A model generated the notes under the pieces. It saw nothing but the letters and a program-made list of their open reading frames with translations, was not told where the DNA came from and did no database searches. From JBAXTE01 sp037130365 (GTDB lineage Bacteria; Bacteroidota; Bacteroidia; Bacteroidales; WCHB1-69), in the NCBI GenBank assembly GCA_037130365.1, contig JBAXTE010000018.1, positions 1 to 64,000 of the forward strand: 64,000 bases of DNA, read 5' to 3'. Below are positions 43,789-53,114 of this stretch, one piece after another; the first letter of the stretch is position 1; each line of letters opens with the position of its first letter. The translations under genes and the position numbers were made by a program.

Positions 43789-45237
43789 ATGGAAAGCATT
43801 ATCACTACAAGTTGCACTGAAATTTGGGAAAATTGTCTGAAAATTATCAAGGACAATATTAATTATCGTAGCTTCCAAACTTGGTTTGAACCAATAATTC
43901 CTATTAAATTAGAAAATAATATTCTTACTATACAAGTTCCTAGTCAATTTTTTTATGAATATATCGAAGAACATTACATTAGCTTATTAAAAAAGACCAT
44001 TCGCAAAGAGTTAGGATCTGTTGGAAGATTGGAATATAGTATTGTAATGGACAACTCCCAAAACTCAAATGGTCCATTAACGATTAAATTACCCACAGCT
44101 AACAAGAATGCAACAAAAAATCCTTCAGTAGCTATGCCAATAGATATAAACAAAAATTCATCAAAGGAGATTCCAAATCCATTTATTATTCCTGGATTGA
44201 AGAAGATTAACATCCAATCACAACTTGTGGACACTCTTAATTTTGATAATTTTGTAGAAGGAGAGTGCAATAGACTAGCTCGTTCAGCAGGATATGCTGT
44301 TTCCGAAAACCCTGGTGGAACTGCATTTAGTCCACTTTTTATATACTCAAAAGTTGGCCTTGGCAAAACTCATTTATCCCATGCAATTGGGGTTCAAATT
44401 AAAGAAAATTTCCCTGAAAAGATTGTGCTTTATGTTCAAGCAGAGCAATTCTATCAACAATACATCGAGTCTATTAGGAACAATAATCATAATGACTTCA
44501 TTCATTTTTATCAAATGATTGATGTGTTAATTATTGATGATATTCACGATTTATCAGGAAAAGAGAAGACACAAGATGCTTTCTTTCACATATTTAACCA
44601 TTTGCACCAAAAAGGCAAACAGCTCATTATTACATCCGACAAATCGCCAGTAGAAATGGTGGGATTTGAACAGCGCTTACTCTCTCGTTTTAAATGGGGA
44701 TTAGCGGCAGATTTACAAGAGCCAAACCTAGAAACCAGAATTGCAATTCTTCAAAAAAGATTATATAACGATGGAATTGAAATGCCTAACGATGTAATTG
44801 AATATATTGCTTATAGCGTTTCTACAAACATTCGAGAGTTATACGGAGCACTTACTTCAATTCTTGCACAATCGTCGCTCAATAAAAAAATCATCACCAC
44901 TGAGCTTGCTAAACAGATGATTGACAAATATGTAAAAAGCACTGCAAGAGAAATTTCAATAGACTTTATCCAAAAAATCGTCTGTGATTATTTCAACATT
45001 CCTGTTGACCAAATGAATTCGAAGACTAGAAAGCGCGAAATTGTTCAAGTTCGTCAACTGTCAATGTATTTTTCAAAAAGGCTCACCAATTACTCACTTT
45101 CTACGATTGGAATCCATTGTGGAAAAAAAGATCATGCAACTGTACTTCACGCTTGTAAGGCCATTACAAACCTAATCGAAACCGACAAATCATTTAGAAT
45201 GCAAGTGGACGATATTGAAAAGAAAATCAAAATCTAA
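43789..45237 (+). CDS. dnaA: Chromosomal replication initiator DnaA
   Basis: 482 residues from the ATG at 43789; the frame is open from 43687, but DnaA domain I starts with the typical IWENCLKIIKDNINYRSFQTWFEPI here. Walker A GLGKTH is at residues 190-195, Walker B LIIDDI at ~247-252, sensor segment LIITSDKSP, and arginine-finger region RLLSRFKWGLAADL. Domain IV has the DnaA-box-binding signature KKDHATVLHACKAI near residue 450. It starts replication at oriC. The 197 bases upstream hold no clear DnaA boxes, so oriC is probably not in this gap. Confidence 0.98.
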   Translation: MESIITTSCTEIWENCLKIIKDNINYRSFQTWFEPIIPIKLENNILTIQVPSQFFYEYIEEHYISLLKKTIRKELGSVGRLEYSIVMDNSQNSNGPLTIKLPTANKNATKNPSVAMPIDINKNSSKEIPNPFIIPGLKKINIQSQLVDTLNFDNFVEGECNRLARSAGYAVSENPGGTAFSPLFIYSKVGLGKTHLSHAIGVQIKENFPEKIVLYVQAEQFYQQYIESIRNNNHNDFIHFYQMIDVLIIDDIHDLSGKEKTQDAFFHIFNHLHQKGKQLIITSDKSPVEMVGFEQRLLSRFKWGLAADLQEPNLETRIAILQKRLYNDGIEMPNDVIEYIAYSVSTNIRELYGALTSILAQSSLNKKIITTELAKQMIDKYVKSTAREISIDFIQKIVCDYFNIPVDQMNSKTRKREIVQVRQLSMYFSKRLTNYSLSTIGIHCGKKDHATVLHACKAITNLIETDKSFRMQVDDIEKKIKI

Positions 45238-45240
45238 TAT

Positions 45241-45310
45241 TGCATGGGGTAAAAAATCCATGCAGATACAACATATTAAAGAGAGGGATCATAAAAATGG
45301 TTCCTCTTTT
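45241..45310 (+). terminator. Two hairpins between dnaA and the convergent TPR gene
   Basis: TGCATGG/CCATGCA (45241-45247, 45258-45264) and GAGGGATCA/TGGTTCCTC (45283-45291, 45298-45306, with wobbles), the latter followed by TTTTT. The second probably terminates dnaA transcription. Confidence 0.65.
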
Positions 45311-46482
45311 TAATTTAAAGAAGTAGAATCAGAGTATGCTTTATATTGATGGTAGTTAAATTTTGCCTTCTCATGAAATCCCAACTTGTAATTTGCAATT
45401 GCCAAATACAAATAATTATCTCTAATTTCGTTCATAGCACGCAAAGGCATTAATATTTCGAGACTATGAAGATAATAATTGATTGCTTTATCTAACACAC
45501 CTTGAGCCCGAAGATTTTCGCCAATATAAGTAAGACCAATTGCAGTTTGACGCTTATCATCAACTTCTTCGGATATTTTAATGATATTTGTATACATTTG
45601 ATTGGATAAATCATAGCGTTCTTGTTGTCTATAAATACTTCCAACCACTCCAAGGGTAATCATCATACCTTCTTTATCCTCAAGACGTTCTTTTATCTCT
45701 AACGAATAATTTAAATATTCGAGTGCTAAATTATACTCTCCCAAATTTGAGTATGAGAACCCAATATTGTTGTAACATGTACTCATAATTCTCAAATCTC
45801 CGAAATAAATTGCCATAAACAAGGCAACTTTATGCAATTTTACCGACAATTCGTGATATCCATTATCGCTGATTACTGCGCTAATACTCACAATTGTGCG
45901 ATTAAGCAATGAATAATCTCCAATCTTATAAAAAATTATAGCTGCTTTAAGGAATTGAGATAATGCCAATTTTGAATTTCCACGATAATAATAAACTACA
46001 CCAATATTTTCGTATGTTTGCGCAATGGCAACTTTATCATCGATCCATTCTTCTATTTGAAGTGTTTTTTTGTAATACAAAAGTGCACTATCGAACTTGC
46101 TATTCATACTGTAAGACAATGCAATATTATTGCTACAATCGGATACCCCTTTCATAAAATGTTCGATATTAAAAAGCCCAATCGCTTTATGGTATGTTGC
46201 AATTGCAAAATCGAAATCGGAGCGAAACATCGAAATCGTAGCAATATTTTTGTAGGAAAAAGCAATCCCTCTATTATACTTTAAACCAATTGATAAAGAC
46301 AACGCTTTTTGAGAAATTGCCCAAGATTTTTCCATATCATGATCTCTTGATTTTTCTGCTTGAACTATCATTGAATCAACTAGGGCAATTTGTTTATTTT
46401 GAGCAATGACACCTGAAATTCCTGCCAGGAAAAATAGATAAAGCAATACTATTAATTCTTTTTTATTGAGCATCATAACCAT
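45310..46482 (-). CDS. Secreted/periplasmic TPR protein
   Basis: 390 residues with a signal peptide (LIVLLYLFFLAGISGVIAQ). About eight tetratricopeptide repeats fill the rest, for example IATYHKAIGLFNIEHFMKG, ALLYYKKTLQIEEW, VAIAQTYENIGVVYYYRG, LALEYLNYSLEIKERLED and KAINYYLHSLEIL. Such TPR arrays in Bacteroidota often precede a membrane helix and a LuxR or histidine-kinase domain; here the protein ends after the repeats, so it is either a stand-alone adaptor or a shortened sensor. The start may be any of the clustered N-terminal Met codons. Confidence 0.85.
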   Translation of the reverse strand: MVMMLNKKELIVLLYLFFLAGISGVIAQNKQIALVDSMIVQAEKSRDHDMEKSWAISQKALSLSIGLKYNRGIAFSYKNIATISMFRSDFDFAIATYHKAIGLFNIEHFMKGVSDCSNNIALSYSMNSKFDSALLYYKKTLQIEEWIDDKVAIAQTYENIGVVYYYRGNSKLALSQFLKAAIIFYKIGDYSLLNRTIVSISAVISDNGYHELSVKLHKVALFMAIYFGDLRIMSTCYNNIGFSYSNLGEYNLALEYLNYSLEIKERLEDKEGMMITLGVVGSIYRQQERYDLSNQMYTNIIKISEEVDDKRQTAIGLTYIGENLRAQGVLDKAINYYLHSLEILMPLRAMNEIRDNYLYLAIANYKLGFHEKAKFNYHQYKAYSDSTSLN

Positions 46483-46514
46483 TAATTTTTCATTTTTTTC
46501 ACAATAAATCCTTC

Positions 46515-47447
46515 TTATTCAATAGATAGGTAAGGAAATAATTTCTGATATAATTCATCATAAATCAAGGCGGCATTTTTAATTTGTGCGACTGAAGTGT
46601 ATTTGCCAATTTTATTGCGATGAACTACGATTGATTTTGCCATATATAAATCAAGATACGGATGTTTAACCAACTCTTTTACATCCGCAGTATTGATATT
46701 TATTTTTGTAATTTTTGATTGGTCAACGAACAAATATGGGGTAACTTTAGCATACCGCGCACTATCAATTCCATAAATTTCATTGAGTTGATCCATTTCA
46801 TAAAAACCACCCAGTTTTAATCGCTGATTATATATTCTACGAGCCAAACTTGGACCAATTCCAGGAATTTTTTGAAGGTCGTTGGTGTCCGCAATATTCA
46901 AATCAATTTTTACAGATGCAAATTTCACTTTTTTAGGAGTGTACTTAGGAACTGAATCTTGAGGAATAGTGATAAAGGGTTCAATAATGGAGTATTCTTC
47001 GGCAGAAATAGTATACATTTTTTGAAAATCTTCTTTAGTTTTGAACTTCCCTCCTTTTGATTCAAAATTTTTAATCGATTTAATTTGTTTATCAGAGAGT
47101 CCAATCTTTTTCCACAACTCTTCGGAAAGGTTGTTTGGATTAAAAGGAAACGGAGTCAAAACATTTTTGATTATTGATTTATCAACCGAAAAGAATGATA
47201 CTTCATCTTTTTCGATCTTGCCCCACTTCTTGCGATTTTGAGCAATGGAATCGGCTAAAAACTTTTGTCGAGATTCAAACGTAATAATTTCTTTTTGAAA
47301 ACTGGCAAAATCAGAAGTTTGATTAATTGAAAGCTTAGAAATTACTATGTTTGAAGCAATTAGAATCAATACCAAAACCAGCAAAACCATAATTCCACGA
47401 GATTCTGTTTTTGCAAAGTCAAAAAAATCATTGATTTTACGCCTCAT
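46515..47447 (-). CDS. Helix-hairpin-helix (ComEA-like) DNA-binding membrane protein
   Basis: 310 residues. One N-terminal membrane helix (GIMVLLVLVLILIASNIVI) anchors it. The C-terminal half carries HhH motifs: DLNIADTNDLQKIPGIGPSLARRIYNQRLKLGGF (~183-216), then NINTADVKELVKHPYLDLYMAKSIVVHRNKIGKY; another lies at ~90-130 (IGLSDKQIKSIKNFESKGGKF). HhH proteins bind DNA without sequence preference, and ComEA versions take up DNA during transformation. The start codon lies inside the end of the upstream MetS-like small gene (11-base overlap). Confidence 0.88.
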   Translation of the reverse strand: MRRKINDFFDFAKTESRGIMVLLVLVLILIASNIVISKLSINQTSDFASFQKEIITFESRQKFLADSIAQNRKKWGKIEKDEVSFFSVDKSIIKNVLTPFPFNPNNLSEELWKKIGLSDKQIKSIKNFESKGGKFKTKEDFQKMYTISAEEYSIIEPFITIPQDSVPKYTPKKVKFASVKIDLNIADTNDLQKIPGIGPSLARRIYNQRLKLGGFYEMDQLNEIYGIDSARYAKVTPYLFVDQSKITKININTADVKELVKHPYLDLYMAKSIVVHRNKIGKYTSVAQIKNAALIYDELYQKLFPYLSIE

Positions 47448-47568
47448 TATCCTCGTCTAAACTATTTGATTTAGGCTTCGCAACCAAAACCTTGTAAAAA
47501 TAATAAACTGTAAAAGCAGTAACTGAAACATGAACAATCACCATCGTAATTAATGCACCTATATTCAT
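47437..47568 (-). CDS. MetS-like small subunit of NSS transporter (43 aa)
   Basis: A 43-residue frame, ATG at 47568, stop at 47437. It is one hydrophobic helix, IGALITMVIVHVSVTAFTVY, followed by YFYKVLVAKPKS and an acidic tail (LDEDNEA). It lies 86 bases after the stop of an NSS-family sodium symporter on the same strand. Single-helix small subunits (MetS) accompany some NSS transporters such as MetP, so this is most likely such a partner. Its end overlaps the start of the HhH gene by 11 bases, suggesting translational coupling. Confidence 0.75.
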   Translation of the reverse strand: MNIGALITMVIVHVSVTAFTVYYFYKVLVAKPKSNSLDEDNEA

Positions 47569-47654
47569 AAAAGATTAAAATTGATAGTTTATAAATTCTA
47601 AATTGAGCAAAATATTAGTAATTTGTTTGGTATCGATTCTTATAATAAGTCTTT

Positions 47655-49478
47655 TCATCCTTTGATTTTATGTTTTTTTGCTGCATAAAAGACCAAGAGA
47701 CAAAATGCCAAAAAAGTTAACAATAAGAGCAATCGAGATAAGTCAATGTATAAAATATTATTTACCACAGACCCTTTAAAAATTGGATCACCAACTTTTA
47801 CATTTTGCCCTTGATTAACTAGTATTTGATAATCTGAATTAACCTCGTAGGATTTGGAGGAAGCTTTTCCATTAATTGTGTCGTTTATAATCAAGTATTT
47901 CTTATCGTTTTTAAGTTCGATATTAGCCACCACTCCATTATTTTCGGTAAAAAAAGTATCAGAAAAATAAGACGAATTTGGACCAATATCTTTATGAATA
48001 ATTTTACCGATTACCGACTCTTTGTCTAAGCTCCAACCCGAAAAACCTACCTTAGACCAATCATTATCTTTAGGACCAACAAGAGCTCCAAAGAATATGA
48101 TAATCAACAAGATTGGGGTAACATACTTCATAATAAACTTATAGATATTTGGAATTTTGATATCAGCTGCATGATTTATTTCTTTCCATCCTTTTTTAAG
48201 TCCAAAGAACCAAGAGAAGAGAATGGTTTCGAGCATTGCAAACGTAAAAAGGGCAACTGTTCCGCCCCAATAGTCATATTCATCAAACACTCCTTTATCG
48301 AAAAACAATACGGTAGGTAATCCAAGAATTAAAATCAAAATTCCAAAAGCAGAAGCAGCTTTTCCTCTCGACCAGCGATATTCGTCTTGGAAGAAGCCCA
48401 TTACAGGAGTTCCCATAGCCAATGAAGATGTAATACCAGCAAAAAAGAGTAATCCAAAGAATGCCACACCGGCAAAAATTGCCATAACGTCTCCCCATTG
48501 TTGGAACAAGAAAGGCATCGTTCTGAAGCCTAAACCTAACCCTCCCATTTGGACAAGATCAACAACTTTATCAATACCTAAATAGCCAATGGCAATGGAA
48601 GTAATGATTGTTCCTCCTAAAACAATCTCCACAAATTCGTTCATAAAACCAGCAGACATTGCATTTAGTGCAATATCTTCATCTTTCTTTACATAAGATG
48701 CATAACACTGAATGGTGCCCATTCCAACCGATAGAGTAAAAAAGATTTGTCCCGCCGCCGCAAACCAGACCTTCGGATCTGTGAGACTTGAATAATTTGG
48801 AGTCCACAAAAAGCTAAGTCCAACCATGCCATCATTAATTGCATTTTGAGCACCTGCTTTAATCATTGTGCCTTTAATTGCCAAAAAGATTCCAAAAACA
48901 ATTAACAAAGGCATTCCAATTTTAGCAGCTTTTTCTACTCCTCCACTTAATCCACGACTTAATATCCAGACATTCAATGCCAAACAAAGTAAATAAAAGA
49001 CTATAGCTTCATAAGGAATACCGGTTGTAGAATGAGACACATCTAAATAACTATCAAAAAAGGAAGAGACATCCATTTGAGACATTCCTTCAAATGTACC
49101 AATCACAGAATGATAAATGTACGACAACGTCCAACTTTCGAGATAACAATAATATGCCGCGATAGCTAAATTGGAAAAAACACCAAAAACACCAACGTAT
49201 TTCCACATTTTCTTTTTATCCATTTTATCAAGAATAAAAGGCGTAGAATGATGTCCTAAAGTACCACCAAAACGACCAGTAGCCCATTCAATAAGCAATA
49301 AAGGAATTCCAAGCAACAAAAAAGAGACTAAATAAGGAATAATGAACGCACCACCCCCATTATTAATTGCTTGCACTGGAAAACGCAAAAAATTGCCAAA
49401 GCCTACAGCATTACCAGCCATAGCTAAAATAAGCCCGATTCGCGAGCCCCAAGCTTCTGTTTGAACAGTTTTTTCCAT
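47655..49478 (-). CDS. NSS family sodium-dependent amino-acid symporter
   Basis: 607 residues. The first helix has the NSS signature WGSRIGLILAMAGNAVGFGNFLRFPVQAINNGGGAFIIPYL, which forms the sodium and substrate site. It continues with LLIEWATGRFGG and ~11-12 helices, including FFTLSVGMGTIQCYASY and FAGITSSLAMG. It is longer than compact LeuT-type members: residues ~485-575 form an extra soluble segment (SVIGKIIHKDIGPNSS onward) before a last helix. It probably imports an amino acid, perhaps methionine or alanine, with the small subunit encoded downstream. Confidence 0.93.
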   Translation of the reverse strand: MEKTVQTEAWGSRIGLILAMAGNAVGFGNFLRFPVQAINNGGGAFIIPYLVSFLLLGIPLLLIEWATGRFGGTLGHHSTPFILDKMDKKKMWKYVGVFGVFSNLAIAAYYCYLESWTLSYIYHSVIGTFEGMSQMDVSSFFDSYLDVSHSTTGIPYEAIVFYLLCLALNVWILSRGLSGGVEKAAKIGMPLLIVFGIFLAIKGTMIKAGAQNAINDGMVGLSFLWTPNYSSLTDPKVWFAAAGQIFFTLSVGMGTIQCYASYVKKDEDIALNAMSAGFMNEFVEIVLGGTIITSIAIGYLGIDKVVDLVQMGGLGLGFRTMPFLFQQWGDVMAIFAGVAFFGLLFFAGITSSLAMGTPVMGFFQDEYRWSRGKAASAFGILILILGLPTVLFFDKGVFDEYDYWGGTVALFTFAMLETILFSWFFGLKKGWKEINHAADIKIPNIYKFIMKYVTPILLIIIFFGALVGPKDNDWSKVGFSGWSLDKESVIGKIIHKDIGPNSSYFSDTFFTENNGVVANIELKNDKKYLIINDTINGKASSKSYEVNSDYQILVNQGQNVKVGDPIFKGSVVNNILYIDLSRLLLLLTFLAFCLLVFYAAKKHKIKG

Positions 49479-49670
49479 ATTGTAAATTTTTATGCAACTA
49501 AATTACATTTTATTCTTCTGTTTTCAAAATATAATTAATCAAACTTTACACATTATCATCAACACACTTGCATTCTGACAAATAAATGATATTAATAAAA
49601 AAAGATAATGTTTTTAAAACAATGTGGAAAACCTTCTACTTAAATACTTAGCTGTCATTCTTGCCCGTAT

Positions 49671-49842
49671 GGCGATGCAATGAGCTTGTCGAATTGTCAT
49701 TTATATCAATAAAAAAATCTGTCGTTATATTCTAAATTTCCCGTAGGGAATTAACCTTATTTATCAAAAAGGGTTAATGCCCTATGGGCAAACAGTCATT
49801 TTGGGTAGTATTTTTTTTATTGATATTTAAGCCCTATGGGCT
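49671..49842. repeat. Gene-free region with three CCC-TA-GGG palindromes and a dispersed word
   Basis: The gap 49479-50011 contains TTCCCGTAGGGAA (49738-49750), TGCCCTATGGGCA (49778-49790) and AGCCCTATGGGCT (49830-49842), all self-complementary. At 49671-49696 the text GGCGATGCAATGAGCTTGTC closely matches words at 62579 and 63561. No open frame of note. Confidence 0.6.
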
Positions 49843-49985
49843 ATAAGAGGCCACAATATTCAAAAATACAACCAAAAAAACAATAAATATTATTCGATGA
49901 ATATCACGAATTGGCAAATATGGATACATATATCAGAAAAAACAAACTCAAATCTAAAAAATGTTTTGAAATGATGAATTATGAT

Positions 49986-49993
49986 TATCTTTG
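49986..49993 (+). promoter_or_regulatory. -7 box of the TPR-DedA-aroE transcript
   Basis: TATCTTTG with TTG at 49966-49968 (17-base spacer, slightly short). The chosen start codon is 18 bases downstream, which argues against the TTG at 49991 as a start because it lies inside the promoter box. Confidence 0.55.
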
Positions 49994-50011
49994 TACTCAA
50001 ATACAAAAAGA

Positions 50012-51433
50012 ATGTACGATAACTTCGACAGTCCTGACGAAAATGATGAAAAAGCAATAGAGGAGGCTCTAAGCAAATATAAAGAAATGGAAAGTGGAAA
50101 AGTTTCTCATTTCTTTGATAGCGAAGAGTTTGAAATAATTATCGATTATTTTATTGCTGAAAACTCATTAATTAAAGCAGAAAAAATCATCAACGATGCC
50201 CTCACACAATATCCATCTCAAATGGTTCCGTTTTTGTTGCGTAAAGCAATCTGTTACGCATCTTCTAACCAAGAACTTAAAGCATTAGATATATTAACGG
50301 AAATAGAAACAATAGAACCCGGAAATGCCGATATTCTTCTCACCAAAGGAGCCATATATAGTCAGTTGCAACGATATGAAAAAGCAATTGAAGAATTCAA
50401 AAAAGCATTAAAAGATTACGATGAGCTCGACGAAGTGTATTATAGCATTGCTCAAGAGTATCAAAATTTAGGTCAAACTGATAAAGCAATTGCATATCTA
50501 ATAAAATCTTTAGTAGCAAATCCGAATAACGAAGCAGCAATATTTGAACTATCGATGGTTTTTGAGCTCTCTAGCAAAAGCGAAGATGCTGTTACTTTTT
50601 TCAGTAAATTCTCTGATGAAAACCCGATGATGCATTTATCGTGGTTTTGCTTGGCAATGGCTTATGCAAATGTTTGTTTATACGAAAAAGCAATCCAAGC
50701 ATTTGATTATTGTATTGTTCTTGAGGAAAATTTTCTATCCGCATATCTCAACAAATGCAATGCTCTGATGGAACTAGAGCAATATCAAAAAGCGATAGAT
50801 ACATATCACGAAACAATGACAATTGATCCTGATAACAGCTACATATTATATTGTATTGGAGAATGTTATTTAGACATGGATGATCTTGAAAATGCAGAGA
50901 AATTCTTTTTAGATTCTATAAAATTCAGTGAGCTTTTTGCCGAAGCATGGGTTGGTTTAGCCTCTGTATATGAGGAACAATGCTTTTTTGATCGATCGAT
51001 TAATTGTATGGAAAAAGCGCTAGATTTAGACGAAGATAATGTTGACTTTCTTCAATATATTGCTAAATTATATCACATCTCCGACAACTCTGAAAAAGCA
51101 ATTATTTTTTACAAAAAAGCATTGGTATTGCTTCCCGATAGCACAGATACTTGGTTGGATTTAGCTGAACTTTATTATGCAGATTTTGAAAACTTCAATC
51201 TTGCAATTGCCACGCTTAACGAAGCAAATGTTGCTATTGGACATGTTGATAATGAGATAATTACTCGAATAAGTGCGTATTTATTCTTAAATGGTCAAAT
51301 TGATGAAGCCGAACTATTTCTACTTTCAATTCAAGATACTGATTTCGATTATATAGGAAAAATACTCTTATATGATAGTACGCTCATCAACAACCAACCT
51401 TTTTGGGAGATGGCAGAACGATTAAAAAATTAA
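50012..51433 (+). CDS. Cytoplasmic TPR protein
   Basis: 473 residues from the ATG (MYDNFDSPDENDEKAIEEAL), no signal peptide. About ten tetratricopeptide repeats are visible: ILLTKGAIYSQLQRYEKAIEEFKKAL, VYYSIAQEYQNLGQTDKAIAYLIKSL, AYLNKCNALMELEQYQKAIDTYHETM, YCIGECYLDMDDLENAEKFFLDSI and IAKLYHISDNSEKAIIFYKKAL. It is a protein-interaction scaffold with no catalytic domain. It lies 41 bases before a DedA gene, and aroE follows. The specific partner is unknown. Confidence 0.9.
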   Translation: MYDNFDSPDENDEKAIEEALSKYKEMESGKVSHFFDSEEFEIIIDYFIAENSLIKAEKIINDALTQYPSQMVPFLLRKAICYASSNQELKALDILTEIETIEPGNADILLTKGAIYSQLQRYEKAIEEFKKALKDYDELDEVYYSIAQEYQNLGQTDKAIAYLIKSLVANPNNEAAIFELSMVFELSSKSEDAVTFFSKFSDENPMMHLSWFCLAMAYANVCLYEKAIQAFDYCIVLEENFLSAYLNKCNALMELEQYQKAIDTYHETMTIDPDNSYILYCIGECYLDMDDLENAEKFFLDSIKFSELFAEAWVGLASVYEEQCFFDRSINCMEKALDLDEDNVDFLQYIAKLYHISDNSEKAIIFYKKALVLLPDSTDTWLDLAELYYADFENFNLAIATLNEANVAIGHVDNEIITRISAYLFLNGQIDEAELFLLSIQDTDFDYIGKILLYDSTLINNQPFWEMAERLKN

Positions 51434-51474
51434 GAATCATCAAATTATATTAACTATAAAGATTTTTTTCACTT

Positions 51475-52101
51475 ATGGGATTAACACAATGGATTGCTAA
51501 AGTTGCAGTTGCTATTATTGCCGCCACCTCTTACCCTGGAATATTTTTTTTAATGATGCTAGAAAGTATGGTGTTTCCTGTTCCCAGTGAAGCCGTTATG
51601 CCATTTGCTGGATTTTTAATCGTTGACGGACAACTTTCCTTTTTTGGAGTCATCTTTGCCGCTACTCTTGGAAGCATTGTTGGCTCGTTATTATCCTATG
51701 CAATGGGCTATTATGGCGGAAAACCATTCATCCTAAAATTTGGAAAGTACTTATTGCTCGACAGTCACGATTTAGATATTACCGAACGTTTTTTTCAAAA
51801 ATATGGCTCTTTAACCATTTTTATTGGCCGATTTATTCCTATTATTCGCCATTTGATTAGTATTCCTGCAGGTATTGGAAAAATGAATCTGGTAAAATTT
51901 TCATTATATACAATCGTTGGTGCAGCAATTTGGAACTCATTTTTAACTTATGTTGGTTTTAAACTTAAATCGAACTGGGAAGAAGTGATGAAATACAGCC
52001 ACACCATCGACATTGTAGTAATTATTTTATTTGTAATTGTCGTGGGATATTATGGTTACAAAATCTATTCTTCTCGAAAGAAAAGCAAACGGGATATATA
52101 A
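51475..52101 (+). CDS. DedA family membrane protein
   Basis: 208 residues, five or six membrane segments. The SNARE-associated/DedA core is seen in FLMMLESMVFPVPSEAVMPFAGFL (with the conserved E and P residues), GSIVGSLLSYAMGYYGGK and FIGRFIPIIRHLISIPAGIGKM, the family's arginine-containing reentrant motif. DedA proteins are proton-dependent inner membrane transporters; several act as undecaprenyl-phosphate or phospholipid flippases. The C-terminal helix ends in a basic tail. It is followed 23 bases later by aroE. Confidence 0.94.
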   Translation: MGLTQWIAKVAVAIIAATSYPGIFFLMMLESMVFPVPSEAVMPFAGFLIVDGQLSFFGVIFAATLGSIVGSLLSYAMGYYGGKPFILKFGKYLLLDSHDLDITERFFQKYGSLTIFIGRFIPIIRHLISIPAGIGKMNLVKFSLYTIVGAAIWNSFLTYVGFKLKSNWEEVMKYSHTIDIVVIILFVIVVGYYGYKIYSSRKKSKRDI

Positions 52102-52124
52102 AAAGTCTTTAAATTATCTTTATT

Positions 52125-52865
52125 ATGAAGCTTTTTGGATTAATTGGTTATCCCCTATCTCACTCATTTTCATCATCTTATTTTGCTAATAAATATAAAA
52201 ATGAAGGAATTGAAGATTGTGAATATCAATTATTTCCTATTAAGCATATTTCTGAGATTAATGAACTTATTAAAAAAAACGATAATCTAGAAGGCTTTAA
52301 TATCACCATACCATATAAAAAGGAGATAATTCCATATTTAACCAGCATAAATTCAGTAGCCTCAGAGGTTGGAGCTGTAAACACAGTGAAGATTATCCGT
52401 AACAATGGAATTATTGAACTTTGTGGATTTAATACCGATGTTATAGGGTTTGAAAACTCTATAAAACCGTTGTTAAATGGAAGGAATAAAGCCTTAATTC
52501 TAGGAACTGGCGGTGCAGCTTTGGCTGTTCAGTATGTTTTAAACAGACTTCATATTTCATCACTCTTTGTATCTCGTAATGCTGACAATGACAAAATTGA
52601 CAATAATCTACTAAGCAAAAAAATTCTTAATGAATACACAATAATCATCAATACAACTCCTGTTGGAATGTTCCCAAACATTTCTGATGCTCCAGAATTT
52701 CCATATTTGGAGCTAAATTCAAACCATTTATTGTATGATTTAATTTATAATCCAACCCTCACACAGTTTTTAAGAAATGGTGTTCAACAAGGATGTTCTA
52801 TAAAAAATGGGCTAGAAATGTTGCAAATTCAGGCAGAAGAAGCTTGGAAAATCTGGACAATATAA
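52125..52865 (+). CDS. aroE: Shikimate dehydrogenase
   Basis: 246 residues, slightly short of the usual ~270 but with all key motifs. Shikimate site PLSHSFSSSYF (residues 9-19), catalytic lysine in FNITIPYKKEI, FNTDVIGFENSI with the conserved Asp, and the NADP-binding LILGTGGAALAVQYVL. INTTPVGMFPN and GLEMLQIQAEEAW close the fold. It reduces 3-dehydroshikimate to shikimate in the aromatic amino-acid pathway. It is probably in one transcript with the TPR and DedA genes. Confidence 0.96.
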   Translation: MKLFGLIGYPLSHSFSSSYFANKYKNEGIEDCEYQLFPIKHISEINELIKKNDNLEGFNITIPYKKEIIPYLTSINSVASEVGAVNTVKIIRNNGIIELCGFNTDVIGFENSIKPLLNGRNKALILGTGGAALAVQYVLNRLHISSLFVSRNADNDKIDNNLLSKKILNEYTIIINTTPVGMFPNISDAPEFPYLELNSNHLLYDLIYNPTLTQFLRNGVQQGCSIKNGLEMLQIQAEEAWKIWTI

Positions 52866-53114
52866 AATTTCCTTTTCAATTAATCTCCAAGTGTTAGAAA
52901 TAATTAATTAACAAATGAACATAAATTCTTTTATTTCATTATATTTGCATTGTTCTTCAGTTCATTAGTAGTTGATGAAATTAAGAATGAGGTAGAAGTT
53001 CATTTAATATTTTAATAATGTTTCAAATTACAATTGGAGATTTCAAAGTTTTATTTAAAAAAATATTTCCAATTCCAGAGGTTAATAAAAAAACTAAGTT
53101 CAAACACTTTTAAC

